Below are positions 22,513 to 33,116 of a stretch of DNA of 64,000 nt, piece after piece. A program made the translations under genes and the position numbers. The stretch is from Mastigamoeba balamuthi (taxonomy: Eukaryota; Evosea; Mastigamoebida; Mastigamoebidae): contig CACRSC010000006.1 of the NCBI GenBank assembly GCA_902651635.1, positions 1-64,000 of the forward strand, given 5' to 3'. Positions within the stretch are counted from its first letter, which is position 1, and each line of letters begins with the position of its first letter. The notes beneath the pieces are model-generated. The model saw nothing but the letters and a program-made list of their open reading frames with translations, was not told where the DNA came from and did not search any database.

Positions 22513-24586
22513 ATGGCGGACGAGACCGACGAGGGATGCTACGCGGGCCCGCACGGCGCAGCGCGCCGCTTCGTGGACTTCCTCAACAAGGCGTCCGGGT
22601 CGCCCTTCACTGCGACGGCGGCCCTGCGCGGCCTGCTGCTCGCCAGCGCCTTTGTCGAGGTCCGCGAGGACGACCCCTGGATGCTCGTACCCGGCGGCAA
22701 GTACTTCTTCACCCGCAACCACTCGTCCATCGTCGCCTTCTGCATCGGGTCGAAATACGTGAGTTTGGACAATCACCTGACCCTCGTCCCCGGGGTTTTC
22801 CCTTTTGTTTTGTTCGCCGTTCAACGCTATTTGACCGATTCACCTCTTTAACTTGTAATTGCGGTTGAATTCGCGCAGGAGCTGGGCAACGGGTGCACCA
22901 TCGTCGGCGCGCACACGGACAGCCCCGCGCTCAAGCTGAAGCCCATCTCGGCCACCGAGAGCAGCGGCTGCCTTTGCGTCGCCTGCGAGACCTACGGTGG
23001 CGGCATCTGGTGCGGCCAAAGCCAACAAACAATTCGTATCGCGAAATTAACTGTCTCTTTTTCCCGATCCTCCCGCCGCCCCGGTGTGGGAGCGCAGGCA
23101 GACGTGGCTCGACAGGGACCTGGGCATCGCGGGGTCCGTCGTGGTGCGCGACAGGCGCAGCGGGAACCTGCAGCAGCGCGTGGTGAGCATCAAGCGCGGC
23201 CTGCTGCGCGCGGCCTCGCTGGCGATACACCTCGAGAGCAAGTACTCTGAGGGCCTCCCCATCAACAAGGAGAACGACCTCCGCCTCCTCCTGGCCACCT
23301 CCGCCTCAGCGTCCGTTCACCCGAAGGGGGGGGGGGTACCCTCGCGGGGGTCCTGACGTGCCTGCCCTCCGCAGCGAGGCCAACGCCCAGGCGCACCCCA
23401 CGAAGCTCAACGCGCACCTGGCGCGCGGGGAGAAGCCCAAGCACCACCCGGTCCTGCTCGCCGCGCTGGCCGCGGAGCTCGGCTGCGACGGTTCGGACCC
23501 CATCGGACAATATCTGGGTTCCCGATCTGACCGGACTCGGGGGACTTGGGGGCGCGGCCAGTGGACGCGATCGAGGGGTTCGACCTGCGGGCGTGCGACA
23601 CGCAGCCGGCGGGCCTGACGGGCGTCCTGGGCGAGTTCGTCAGCGGCCAGGGCCTCGACAACCTCAACGGCTCGTACTGCGCCGTCGCCGCGCTCATGTC
23701 GTCGACCGAGTCGCTGGCAGAGGAGCAGAACGTCCGCGTCGCGTTCCTCTTCGACCACGAGGAGGTCGGCTCCGAGTCCCCGCAGGGCGCCTCGTCCCCC
23801 CTGGTCGAGCAGACGATCCTGCGCATCATGCGCGGCGTCATCGGTGCGGATCGCGGGCTCCCATCTGGATAATGATCGGGAAATTGCTGACACCTGCGTG
23901 ACGTGTCAGCCGGCACGGGGCTAGTGGAGACTGGGGACCTGCGCGACGCTCCGGGGTTCCTCTCGGAGATGCTGCACATCTCGGAGCGCAAGTCCATGTG
24001 CCTCTCTGTCGACAACGCGCACGCGGTCCACCCCAACTTCGCGTGCGTGCCCTGATAGCTGATTCCGGAATCTCGGAGATTCATGTGCACGAAATCAACT
24101 GATTTTATTACATTTGCAGCCACAAGCACGAAGCGCAGCACGGGCCGCTCCTGAACGCGGGGCCGGTGATCAAGTACAACTCGAACCTGCGCTACGCGAC
24201 CGACGTGGTGGGCGCCGCCTTTGTGCGCGGCGTGGCCCAGGCCCACGGCGTGCCGCTGCAGGAGTTTGTGCCGAGGCAGGACATGCCCTGCGGCACCACC
24301 ATCGGGCCCATCATCTCGGGGCGCTGCGGCATCCGCGCCGTCGACGTCGGCAACGCCCAGCTGTCGATGCACAGCATCCGCGAGGTCTGCGGTGCTGCCG
24401 ACATCGAGCACATGATCAATCTCATCAAGGTACGGCCGCAGTTGTGTTACGACTTGCGTTACACGTAATTTACGTTGATTAGCTTGTTTTTTGCTGATTT
24501 ATCAAATCTGTTACATCGCTTGCTCATTGCTCGCTCCGTCCATCCAGGCGTTCTACGAGGAGTTCTCGAAGACTCGCCTGCCTTAG
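22513..24586 (+). CDS. DNPEP: aspartyl aminopeptidase (peptidase family M18)
   Basis: Start ATG at 22513 ([20 protein letters not shown]), 70 bp after the previous stop. All M18 landmarks are present: [16 protein letters not shown] with the first zinc ligand, [27 protein letters not shown], the catalytic/metal segment [35 protein letters not shown] and the last histidine in LSMHSIRE. Six or more introns separate the exons; the last exon encodes [12 protein letters not shown] and stops at 24586. M18 enzymes are cytosolic or vacuolar dodecamers removing N-terminal Asp/Glu. The gene converges with MORN5. Confidence 0.95.
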
Positions 24587-24698
24587 ACCCGCTGTCGCTA
24601 TCGGGCCAGCAACACGCCCCAAACCGGAGACGAAGGGATCCACAGACCACCCACGGGGGACCCAGAGTCTCGGGAGTAATGCAACAAGGTTGTTTGAT

Positions 24699-25142
24699 TC
24701 ACTGGGAAAAAGGCGGTATCCCGTTGACGTGCTCAGAGTAGAGGCGACGGTCTGGCTCGGCACAGTACGACCACTCCTGCCCGGCCTTGTACCGCAGGTT
24801 GTCCCCGAAGTAGTAGTCGCCCTGTGCAGGGTTGAGTAAGATACGCGGATCTTCCGAGCTCTAAAAATAGGAGCGGCGCACCCTGAGGGCGACCCCGTTC
24901 TTCCACTCGCCCTCGAACCTGCCGTGCCCGCTCCCGCAGAAGTAGAGGATGCCTCTGCCGTGGAACCTGCGTGCAGCGGTGGGCGTCGTGCCTGGCAGCA
25001 GAGGTTTCCCGTACATGCCGTCTTTCAGCGTGCCCACGAAGCGGTCGCCGTTGGCGAACGTGTACACGCCGTGGCCCTCCATCCTGTTGCCACCCTTGGC
25101 CCGAGGGCCCTCGTACTTGTCCCCGAACACGTCCATCTCCAA
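24699..25142 (-). CDS. MORN5: MORN5-like MORN-repeat protein
   Basis: Start ATG at 25142 (MEMDVFGDKYEG). Exon 1 carries MORN repeats: MEGHGVYTFANGDRFVGTLKDG, cut short here as MEGHGVYTFANG, then HGRGILYFCGSGHGRFEGEW. A GT-AG intron of about 60 nt joins NGVALR to GDYYFGDNLRYKAG. Exon 2 ends with WSYCAEPDRRLYSEHVNG. This matches the animal MORN5 tail, where an aromatic-Cys segment precedes DRRFYTE. The protein (~125 residues) is shorter than human MORN5, which has a further C-terminal region. MORN5 is linked to motile cilia and sperm flagella, so its presence suggests a flagellated stage. Confidence 0.8.
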
Positions 25143-25679
25143 GCCTCTCGCCTCGGGAAATGGGGATTTTGCGATTCAGAAGAATCTCAAGATCTCTCAT
25201 CGTATCCTAATTACGTCAGGATCTAGGAGATTTTTCTTGTCTTTTGGGTTTGTTGAGACTGGCCCCACCTTTGGCAGGGCCGAGAAAAATTGGCCTTGCG
25301 GCCGTAAAACGCAATTAACAGACCCCATACACGGTTATCTTTAGTAAAAGGCGAAAGATAAAATCGCTCTGTATGAAGTCCTTGCGTTGGTATGACTTCC
25401 TAGCTGTTCTCTGTGCGCGTTTTATCGACTGTCCTCGATTTCCATCGTTATGGGAGCCGTTTTCCAGGCGAAAAAGAGAGAACGCTGCACTCATGCAACA
25501 CATATTCATGTGCAATGCTCTCCCGCGCAGGCGAGAGCCCCATCACGGGCTTCTCCGTGTAGTGGCTGGTCCGGAGATCGCCCTCATTCAAAAATCCCAC
25601 CGAGATATTTATTGCGCGCGCCCGTTTTCAAAAAAACCCCCCCACGCAAACCAATTTTTGATAGCCGTCGTTGGGTCTG
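25143..25679. other. divergent upstream region of MORN5 and the methyltransferase gene
   Basis: About 540 bp with locally lower GC, flanked by two divergent start codons. Any promoters for both genes must lie here. A long plus-strand frame begins at 25373 but has no domain before the methyltransferase and leaves its frame, so it is not taken as coding. Confidence 0.5.
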
Positions 25680-28600
25680 ATGACGAACAGTGCTGCGGCC
25701 CCGGGCGAGCCGGTCCTCGCTCCCGAGCCCTCGTCGGACTGCCCCGAGCCGCTCCCCAAAAAGCCGCGCCTCGCCTCGCCCCCGGCCCCCCGATCTCCTT
25801 CAGACCCGGACGCGGAACCGCCGTCGCCTGCAGCCTCTGCCGGATACGACCTGCGTCCGCAGGCTGCAGCCCCGCGCGGCGAGGGGCGGGAGCCGGAGGG
25901 GGAGTGGGACAGGAGCGCCACTGCGAGCTTCGAGGAGGAGGGGGCGACGTTCCGCGTGGGCGACTGGGCCGAGGTGAACGCGCCCGCGGGCTACCAGACG
26001 ACCATCAACGCGTCGCGGCCGTGCTCGGAGACGGCCAACCGCGTGTGGGTGTGCAGGGTCGAGGGCGTCAAGCAGAGGGGCGAGGCGTCGTGGTTCCTCG
26101 CGCGGTGGCTGTGGCACCCGTCGGAGACGCTGGCGACGCACGGCACCCGCGAGTACTTCCACCCGCGCGAGTACCTGCTCTCGGACCTCGAGGACCGCGA
26201 GGAGAACACGTTCCAGGCCCTCGACCAGGCCACCGTCAAGGGCCCCTGCCAGGTCGCGCCCCTCGCGCCGTCGATTTCCCCCGCGTTCGCGAGCGCGTCT
26301 CAGGGGGCCCCTTGCGCAGGTCAGGTACTTCAGGGCCCCGAGCGGCCCCGAGTTTGAAGAGTGGGTCTCGAGGCCGCACAGCTACTTCTACAGGCTGGCG
26401 TACAACTCGGACGTGTACTGCTTCTCGGACCCCGCGGGCGAGCGGGAGCAGAGGCTGCCGACGAGGCCCGCCAGGGTCATGGACCTCTTCTCGGGCTGCG
26501 GTGGGCTCAGCCAGGGCTTCGCCGAGGCCGGCATCCCGACGTCGTGGGCCGTCGAGTACGACGCCCACGCCTCAGCCACGTTCAGGTGCGCTCTCCCAGC
26601 TGCCCCCCGAGCCTGGAGAGCGGCTCACGCTGCCGCCTGTCCATCCCAGGGAGAACCACGCCGGCGACGCTGTGGTGTTCAACGCCCGCGCGGAGCTGCT
26701 GCTCCAGCAGCTCGAGTGGGTGAACGAGCACTGCTTGGCCAGGCTGCCCCCAACGCCCGTAGTGTCGCCCGCCCCCAGCGACGACGAGGGCGACTCAGCT
26801 CCCGCCAGGGCCGCGGACGACAGAGCGGGCATGTTGCCCCCGCGGGGAGAGGCGAGGCCTGAATCGGCGCCCCTGAATGCCCTGGAGCTCTCTCGCCTCC
26901 CATTCGACCACAACGCTGCTCGGGCCTCTGAGGGAGTGCAGTCCGTTGCCCCAACTGAGGAACAGGACGTCGAGGAGATCGAGGTCATCTCCATACGCAG
27001 CGACTCCCCGGTGCCCTGTGTTGAGGAAGAGGACCAGGATGCCCCAGAGCCCCGGCTGCCAGAGGGCAGCAGCGCCAGCGAGCCGGCTTCCGAGAGCACA
27101 TCGCAGACGGGCAGCAACGACGACGACGACGACGACGACAGCAGCGACGCCACGTACAGCGTCGAGGAGGTGCTGGCCATCGAGTCATCCGAGTTGCCGG
27201 GCGGGTGCCCCCGGATGCTCCTCAAGTGGGTGGGCTACCGCAGCCCCTCGTGGGAACCCCTCTCCTCGCTGCACTGCGACGACCTGCTCGGCCGCTTCGC
27301 CAAGTCGCTCGAGCCCGAGCAGGTCACCGAGGTCACCACCGTGGACGTGCGTCTCCCGCCTGGCCGGCAGGCCGCTGACCCGCGTCGCAGGACCGCATCG
27401 TGCTGGAGATCGACTTCGGAGAGCACGGCAAGCATCGCGTCCGGCTTACAGACCTCCCCGCGAGGTTCCTCCGCAAAGTCATCAGATTCCCGTCCCTGAG
27501 GCGCTTCTTCCCGTGCAAGGGAGACGTCTCTGTCATCATTGGCGGTCCTCCGTGCCAGGGCTGCAGGTAGCACTCACTCCGTTTGCGGCCGTCTAACACC
27601 GCAACTCGCCCGTTTTATGCGCTGCCAGCAAAATGAACCATTTCAGAGAGGAGGAGGACCCGCTCTCGGATCCGAGGAACATGATGATGCAGGTGTTTCT
27701 GCGGTACGTCGCGTTCTTCGAGCCCGAGCTCGTTCTTTTTGAGAACGTCCCCGGGATATTCGACCTGCAAGACGGCCTGCTCATCCGCATGGTCGTCTCG
27801 GAGCTCCTGCACCTCGGCTACCAGCTGCGTGTGTCCCTGCTGCGCGCAGAGTGCTACGGGGCGCCCCAGCGAAGGACCCGCACTATCCTGTGGGCCGCCA
27901 GGAGCGGCGTCAGGCTGCCCCGCTGGCCCGCGTTCACTCACAACACACAGAGGAAGGCCATCTTTGGCGTCGCGAGGCATTACAACGAGTGCGGCTCAAA
28001 CACCCGTCACCCCCTAGCTGACCGCGACCCCTCTGCAGCCTCGGTATCATGCCGGACCCCAGCGAGGTACCGAACCTGAGCGACCCGGTGACGCTGTGGG
28101 ACGCTCTCTCAGGTCTGCTTCACTTTGTGCATAAATCAAACTGAGAGCGTGCGTACAGACTTGGATCCAAATCCCGCACCCAAGGGCGGTCCCTCGCACT
28201 ACGTGCACGAGCCCCTGACAGAGTACCAGCGGCACATGCGGGTGGGAGTATCCGGGCGCGAGGTGACGCACCACTGGGCCAAGGAGCGCAGAGACTACAA
28301 GTTCACCAGCGTGGCGTACCACAACCTCGACGTCGAGCTGAACCCCGACGGCTCGCTGCCCTCCACCGCGCACGACCCCTGCCAGAAGAAGCGCGTCTGG
28401 CGGATGGACCACCTCTGCTGGCGCGAGCCCGCGTTCACGCTGCTGGCAACTCCTGACAACGTCGTCCTGCACCCCTCGCGCCCTCGCCTGCTGACTGTCC
28501 GCGAGTACGCGCGGCTGCAGGGGTTCCCGGACCGCTGGGTCTTCCACGGCGGCCTGCTCTCGCAGTACCGCCAGACCGGGGTGAGTCCTCCACGAGCCCA

Positions 28601-28710
28601 CTGCCCTCTCCCTGTGTTGCCGCGCTGTTCTCATCACTGCCGCCGACTGCGAACAGAATGCCGTCCCCGTAGCGCTGGCCAGGGCGCTCGCCTCGACTGT
28701 ATTCGAATAG
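25680..28710 (+). CDS. chromomethylase-type DNA (cytosine-5) methyltransferase: BAH, chromodomain inside catalytic domain
   Basis: Start ATG at 25680 (MTNSAAAPGEPVLAPE). The N-terminus holds a short basic stretch (PLPKKPRL). A BAH domain follows (FRVGDWAEVNAP, VWVCRVEGVKQRGEASWFLA, FHPREYLLSDLED). The catalytic domain opens with motif I DLFSGCGGLSQGFAEAG. An acidic, Ser-rich insert then leads to a chromodomain (YSVEEVLAIES, MLLKWVGYRSPSWEPL). Catalysis resumes with motif IV VIIGGPPCQGCS, motif VI LFENV, motif VIII QRRTRTILWA, late motifs VREYARLQGFPDRW, and NAVPVALARALA before the stop at 28708-28710. Seven or more introns are removed, including CQGC to SKMNHFREEEDP. BAH plus a chromodomain between motifs I and IV is the plant chromomethylase (CMT) layout, which reads methylated H3 tails. 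All catalytic residues seen are intact. Confidence 0.9.
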
Positions 28711-28866
28711 TCGGCCCTCTGGGCTCAGCTTGCCGCATGTGCTCGAGCGGGCCCGCCGTCGAACGAAGAACACTACGTGACTAGCAACAACGCCGCGACT
28801 CGTACAGCGACCGAGACAACAACAGAGGCAAATAACACAATTGGCTGCGGAGGTGGGCAGGGCAGT

Positions 28867-31374
28867 TCACCACTTGACACCGAGGAACAGCGCGGTTCGC
28901 AGGAACTGCTCCTCCCACTTGCTCGACAGCGACCTCGTGAGGCTCCCGCGCATCCCGCGCGGCGGCGGCGCTGGTATCATCGGTGCCTCCTCGGCCGCCG
29001 CGACCGACGGCGGCGCCTGCGCTGGTATCCGCGGAGTTCCAGGCTCCCCGGGCGGCGCAGGCACGCGCCTCACGACGCTCGACGACTTGGGCACCCACAC
29101 GCTGATCAGCCCGTGCTTGTACTTGCACAGAACCCCGTTGGTCCCATCGAACCTGCGAGCGAGAGACGTCAGAGAGACGCACAGGGTCGTCTCCCCCCCC
29201 ACGGCCCAGTCGCACTTGGCGGGGTAGACTTGGGCGAGCAGGCGCGGGTTGACGTCGAACGGCAGCTGCACGGGGAACCTCACTCTGCCGTACTCCTGAT
29301 GCCTCTCGATCACAACAGCGTTCTGCTCGGCAGTCCCGAACATGAACCTGTCCGCCATGATTCTGCGGGCAGTCGGAACCGGCGTGTTTGAGCGTGTCTG
29401 GCCATATTTCCATCGAAATTGGCTCTTGGCGACAACGCACATGAGCTTCGACGGGTCCTGCTCTGTGTGGACGACGTTGATGTTTGTGCAGCCCGGCGCG
29501 GCGACGGTGATCTCGACCCAGCAGTCGGCCAGCGCCGCGTCGGCCTCCCCCTTGATCGCCAGCGCGTACTGCGGGTGCTCCATCACCTGCGCAGCGGCAC
29601 GCCTCCCTCAGTGAGCTCCTGGCGGGCTCGCGAGCTCTCTCGGGCGCAGCACTCACACAGTGCTGGAGGTACAGGGGCTGCAGCAGCATGTAGCGCGAGG
29701 CGATCGGCCTGGTGGTGAACTTGGCGGCCGTCGGGCCGCTGCCGTCGCGTGGGCCGAACTCGAGCGCTTTCTGCTCCCAGTCCCACACGAGGCGCGCGCT
29801 GGCGTCGTCGCCCCTGTCAACGTAGTTGTCGATGAGGTCGTTCGACAGCTGCTCGAGCCTCTCGCACACGCTCACGGGCTCGCCCGCGAGCTCCGACGTC
29901 GCCCGCAGCAACTCGTACGTCGCCCCGTTGACGTCTCTCCCAGCCTGTTCGCCGGGTCTTAGCCGGAAACCGCACGCGGCGTGAGGGGGCGGGGGGAACC
30001 TCAGAGTCCTCGTTGGCGAGGACGCAGTGCATGATGGGGCCGTCGCGCGTCTGCGAGGTCCAGTAGGGCGCCTCGATGCCGTTGGCGCTCTTGTGGTCGA
30101 AGTTTGCGCAGTAGACGCAGACGACGTCCGAGTGAATGGCGGCCAGCAGCTGCTCCTTGCTGGCCACGTCGGCGAAGTTGTGCACGACGACGACGGTCGT
30201 GCTGGCCCGCACGGCCCTGCGCAGCTCGCAGACGAGCTCCTGGTCCGCCGCCGACGCCCTGCGCACGACGACGGCGACGCAGTGCGCAGCGCTCAGCTTC
30301 AGCGCCCGCACAAAGTGGTCCGCGGCCCTGCGGTCGGCCAGCGCGCAGCCCGGGGCCACGGCCGCCGTCGCCGCGACCGAGTCGACGAGCACCACGCCCC
30401 GCGCGCGCTCGGGCACGCGCATGTAGAGCCCCTCCTTCTGCCTCTGCGCCGCCCCCTCGCCCTGCTGCCCCTGCTGCTGCCCCTGCTGCTGGGCCTCTCC
30501 GCGGGGGCTGTGCTTGCCCTTGTGGTGCTGCTGCTGCTGCTGCGGGTCCTGCGGCGGCCGCTGCAGGAGCCCCGAGAGGCCCCGCATGAGGTGCGTCCGC
30601 CCCGCCCCGGGCCCGCCGTCGACGGCGAACACTCTGTGCTGGCCGCTCCTCAGCGCGTGCACGACCTCGCTGCCCAGGAGGGAGGGGGGGCACCCGTGAG
30701 CCGCTGCCCCGGGGCAGACCCCGCAGCGCACCAGTCGGCACGCGTGCCGCCGAACTTGAGCCGCCAGCCGGCGCCCGCGCAGAGGTCCCGCATCGACGTC
30801 GCGCGGACGCAGAGGTCGTGCAGCGCGTCGCGGGCCCCGGGCGACGAGGGCCGCGAGCCCGCCTGCGCCCGGGCACGCTCGATCCGCGAGGCGTCGTGCA
30901 TCCACTGCCGAGAGCGGTCAGACGCGGCGGCGCGGGCGCGGAAGCGTCGGGAGATACGTCGAGAACGGCCGCGTGCCACGAGAGCGCCTCGTCCTCGCTC
31001 TCGGCGAGGACCTTCCACACGCGCTTCTTGTCCTGCAGCATCAGCAGCGCACCGTCTCTCTTGACGTCAGAGACCTCGGCCAGCCGGATGGCTCCCTTGT
31101 GCTCTGCGCCCTGCTACCGCGTTTCGGGGGTCATTGGCGCGCTGGGGCGCTCGGCGCGGGGCGCTGGTTTTGTAGGGGATTTTTGTGTGTGTGTGTTCTC
31201 TGTGTTGATGCGGGTTTTGTGCGATGCCTTGTAATACTCGATGTCGCCTGAGGGCAGCAGAGCGAAGCGGCGCCGGCGGAACGACTTGTTGATCTTGCCG
31301 CTCTTCATCAGGACGCCCACCTTGATGGGCTCCGTGTCGGGGTCGCCGCTGATGGGCTCCGCGGTCGCTGCCAT
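28867..31374 (-). CDS. PH domain plus P-loop NTPase-like protein with beta-rich C-terminus
   Basis: Start ATG at 31374 (MAATAEPISGDPDTEPIK). The PH domain runs VGVLMKSGKINKSFRRRRFA, IEYYK, GAIRLAEVSDV, RVWKVLAESEDEALSWHAA. Intron 31111-31227 fits only as GC-AG (AAG then GCATCG), joining YYK to GAEHKGAIR. After ~60 residues comes a P-loop, VFAVDGGPGAGRTHLM, then a Gln-rich insert. Next are VVLVDSVAAT, which could be a Walker B-like strand, and TVVVVHNFADVASKEQLL. The C-terminal ~230 residues are beta-rich (FPVQLPFDVNPRLLAQV, GVLCKYKHGLISVWVP) and end in a basic Pro-rich tail. No named family is assigned. A membrane-binding GTPase-like switch is inference only. Confidence 0.7.
30455..30545 (-). 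repeat. glutamine-rich simple repeat in PH/P-loop coding region
   Basis: CAG/CTG-type trinucleotide runs encode QQQQQHHKG and QQQGQQQGQQGEG tracts just after the P-loop. They look like an insertion in a surface loop of the NTPase-like fold. Confidence 0.7.
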
Positions 31375-31479
31375 GGCTTCGGGCTCTGCGCTGCCCCCAC
31401 TTCCTTTTAGAGAGAGGAAGATTCTGCGGGGATCGAGATACCAGAATCCCCACAGTATCTTTTCGGTTAGGGGCGTTTG

Positions 31480-33050
31480 AAATTCCGAGTGGACTGGAAC
31501 AGAAGTAGGTTGGAACCCAGAGGAATACCGTTCGGAAATCGATATCTTCCTCATTATTCATTGCCATTACTGTATGGCATTCCTCCAGAAGTTCTTCGTT
31601 CTTGTACAGAATGTTAAACAGGAAGAGGAAGTGTTCCATAGAAATTCTTAGAGTCCTTGTTAAGTATCATAAACAGCAACGGGTAGGCACACTTAATAGT
31701 TTTAAAAGGCCTTCAGTACCACATAATAGCTGAGTCCCAGAGGGCCCCTGGTACCAGGAGTAGGTTAGCCACCATGGGGGATAAGAATTCTTATGTGCAA
31801 TTGTGCAATTGGAACAGATGGGAAACATCTTTCTTTTTCTTTGTTGAAAGTGTGCTTACCCATAAGGATCCACATTGTGGTCAGCCCTTCTTGTGTCTAT
31901 CTTCCAGTTGTCTGTAACTGAAAGAAAAGTCCTGGATGAGGCAGAATAGCACAGTTGAAAGAGGTGTCAGAGTGGGAAAATGTATAACTGTTATGACAAA
32001 GATATGACATATCTTTATCACAGGCAGAGCATGTACACATTTCTCTACATACAAACGGAAAACCGGAATTCATATTATCATCTTCCATCTACTGCATAAT
32101 GATAAAAAAGTGCATTGGCAGTGTTGGCAAAGCCAGCTGAGAAGCAGGTGCATGGGGGGAAGGGAAGGAGAAGGGGATATGCATGAATGCCAGTGTGTGT
32201 GGTGTGGTGGCTGCACAGAACGGCAGCCTTCTTCGTGCAGCACTTTGAGAAGGTGGGAATTTTGATCCCTCAGTGCCCACCTGCAATTTTATCTGTCATA
32301 GGTGTTTGTACCCTGCACAACTTGGTGCTGGAGATACATTTTTATCCTAGCCCCTCTGCAACCACTCTCTGATATTCCATCATTGTACTTTTCTGGGCAC
32401 CACCTCCCCCCCTTGCCATCAAGTCGCGGGCATTGGCATGAATGTGCCTGGTCTGCTTGAAAGATGATCACTGGGGTCCGGTGCACCTTTGGGCAAAAGA
32501 GAGAGTCAGCATTGCCGTGTATGGAAAGATCAGGGCCAACGTTACTTGATCTTCTGCACTGCACACGTTTGAAAAAATGTGTGTGAAAACGACCTGGACC
32601 ATCAACAGAATGTCTTACTCTACCCCATTGACCTCCTGCCCATTGACGGGCCCAGCGACCACATGTCATATGCTTCCCAACGTTCAGCAGGAAGTGTTCA
32701 TGGGCATCAGCTTCTGGACGTGCAGGGACGTGGTGATGGTGGGTGCTGGTATGCCGTCACAGAAACTCCTCTACACCTCACGATCTCCACTATGACAGCA
32801 TCACTGTGCGTATCCGCACAGACAGTACCAGTGGGCCAACGATATTCCTCACGCACAGTATTGACTGATCGCCTCAGCCAGGGTGCCTCCGAAGTGAGTG
32901 GACTCAAGCGGATGGAACAGTTGCAGACCTCACTCGAAGTACACTAACCGGAGTTGCTGACCACAGGCACAGAGAAGTGCACACGCATAGGAGCAATCCA
33001 GTCAGCACAATACTAGAAAATTTCATCGAAATACCACTGTGATCTGTTGC
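31480..33050. other. AT-richer, CpG-poor island 1
   Basis: Base composition drops sharply relative to the genes on either side, and CG dinucleotides become scarce, most clearly between 31600 and 32400. Many short frames exist (for example 32289-32669 minus, 32579-32947 plus), but none continues through plausible splice sites or shows a known domain. It may be a decayed mobile element. I cannot name a family. Confidence 0.5.
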
Positions 33051-33116
33051 CTCAATTGATTGAGGAGAGGGACGGGGGATAGGGGAAGGGGAAGGGCGGG
33101 GCTGGTAGGGGTGAGC

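Noticed and set aside
25373-27499. 708-codon plus-strand frame beginning upstream of the chromomethylase
   Set aside because: It is in a different register from the BAH and motif I segments and shows no domain of its own for most of its length. Its late part only coincides with the chromodomain exon.
32289-32947. Overlapping frames in island 1 that vaguely resemble coding sequence of a mobile element
   Set aside because: I could not match any motif to a family, so I describe the composition only.
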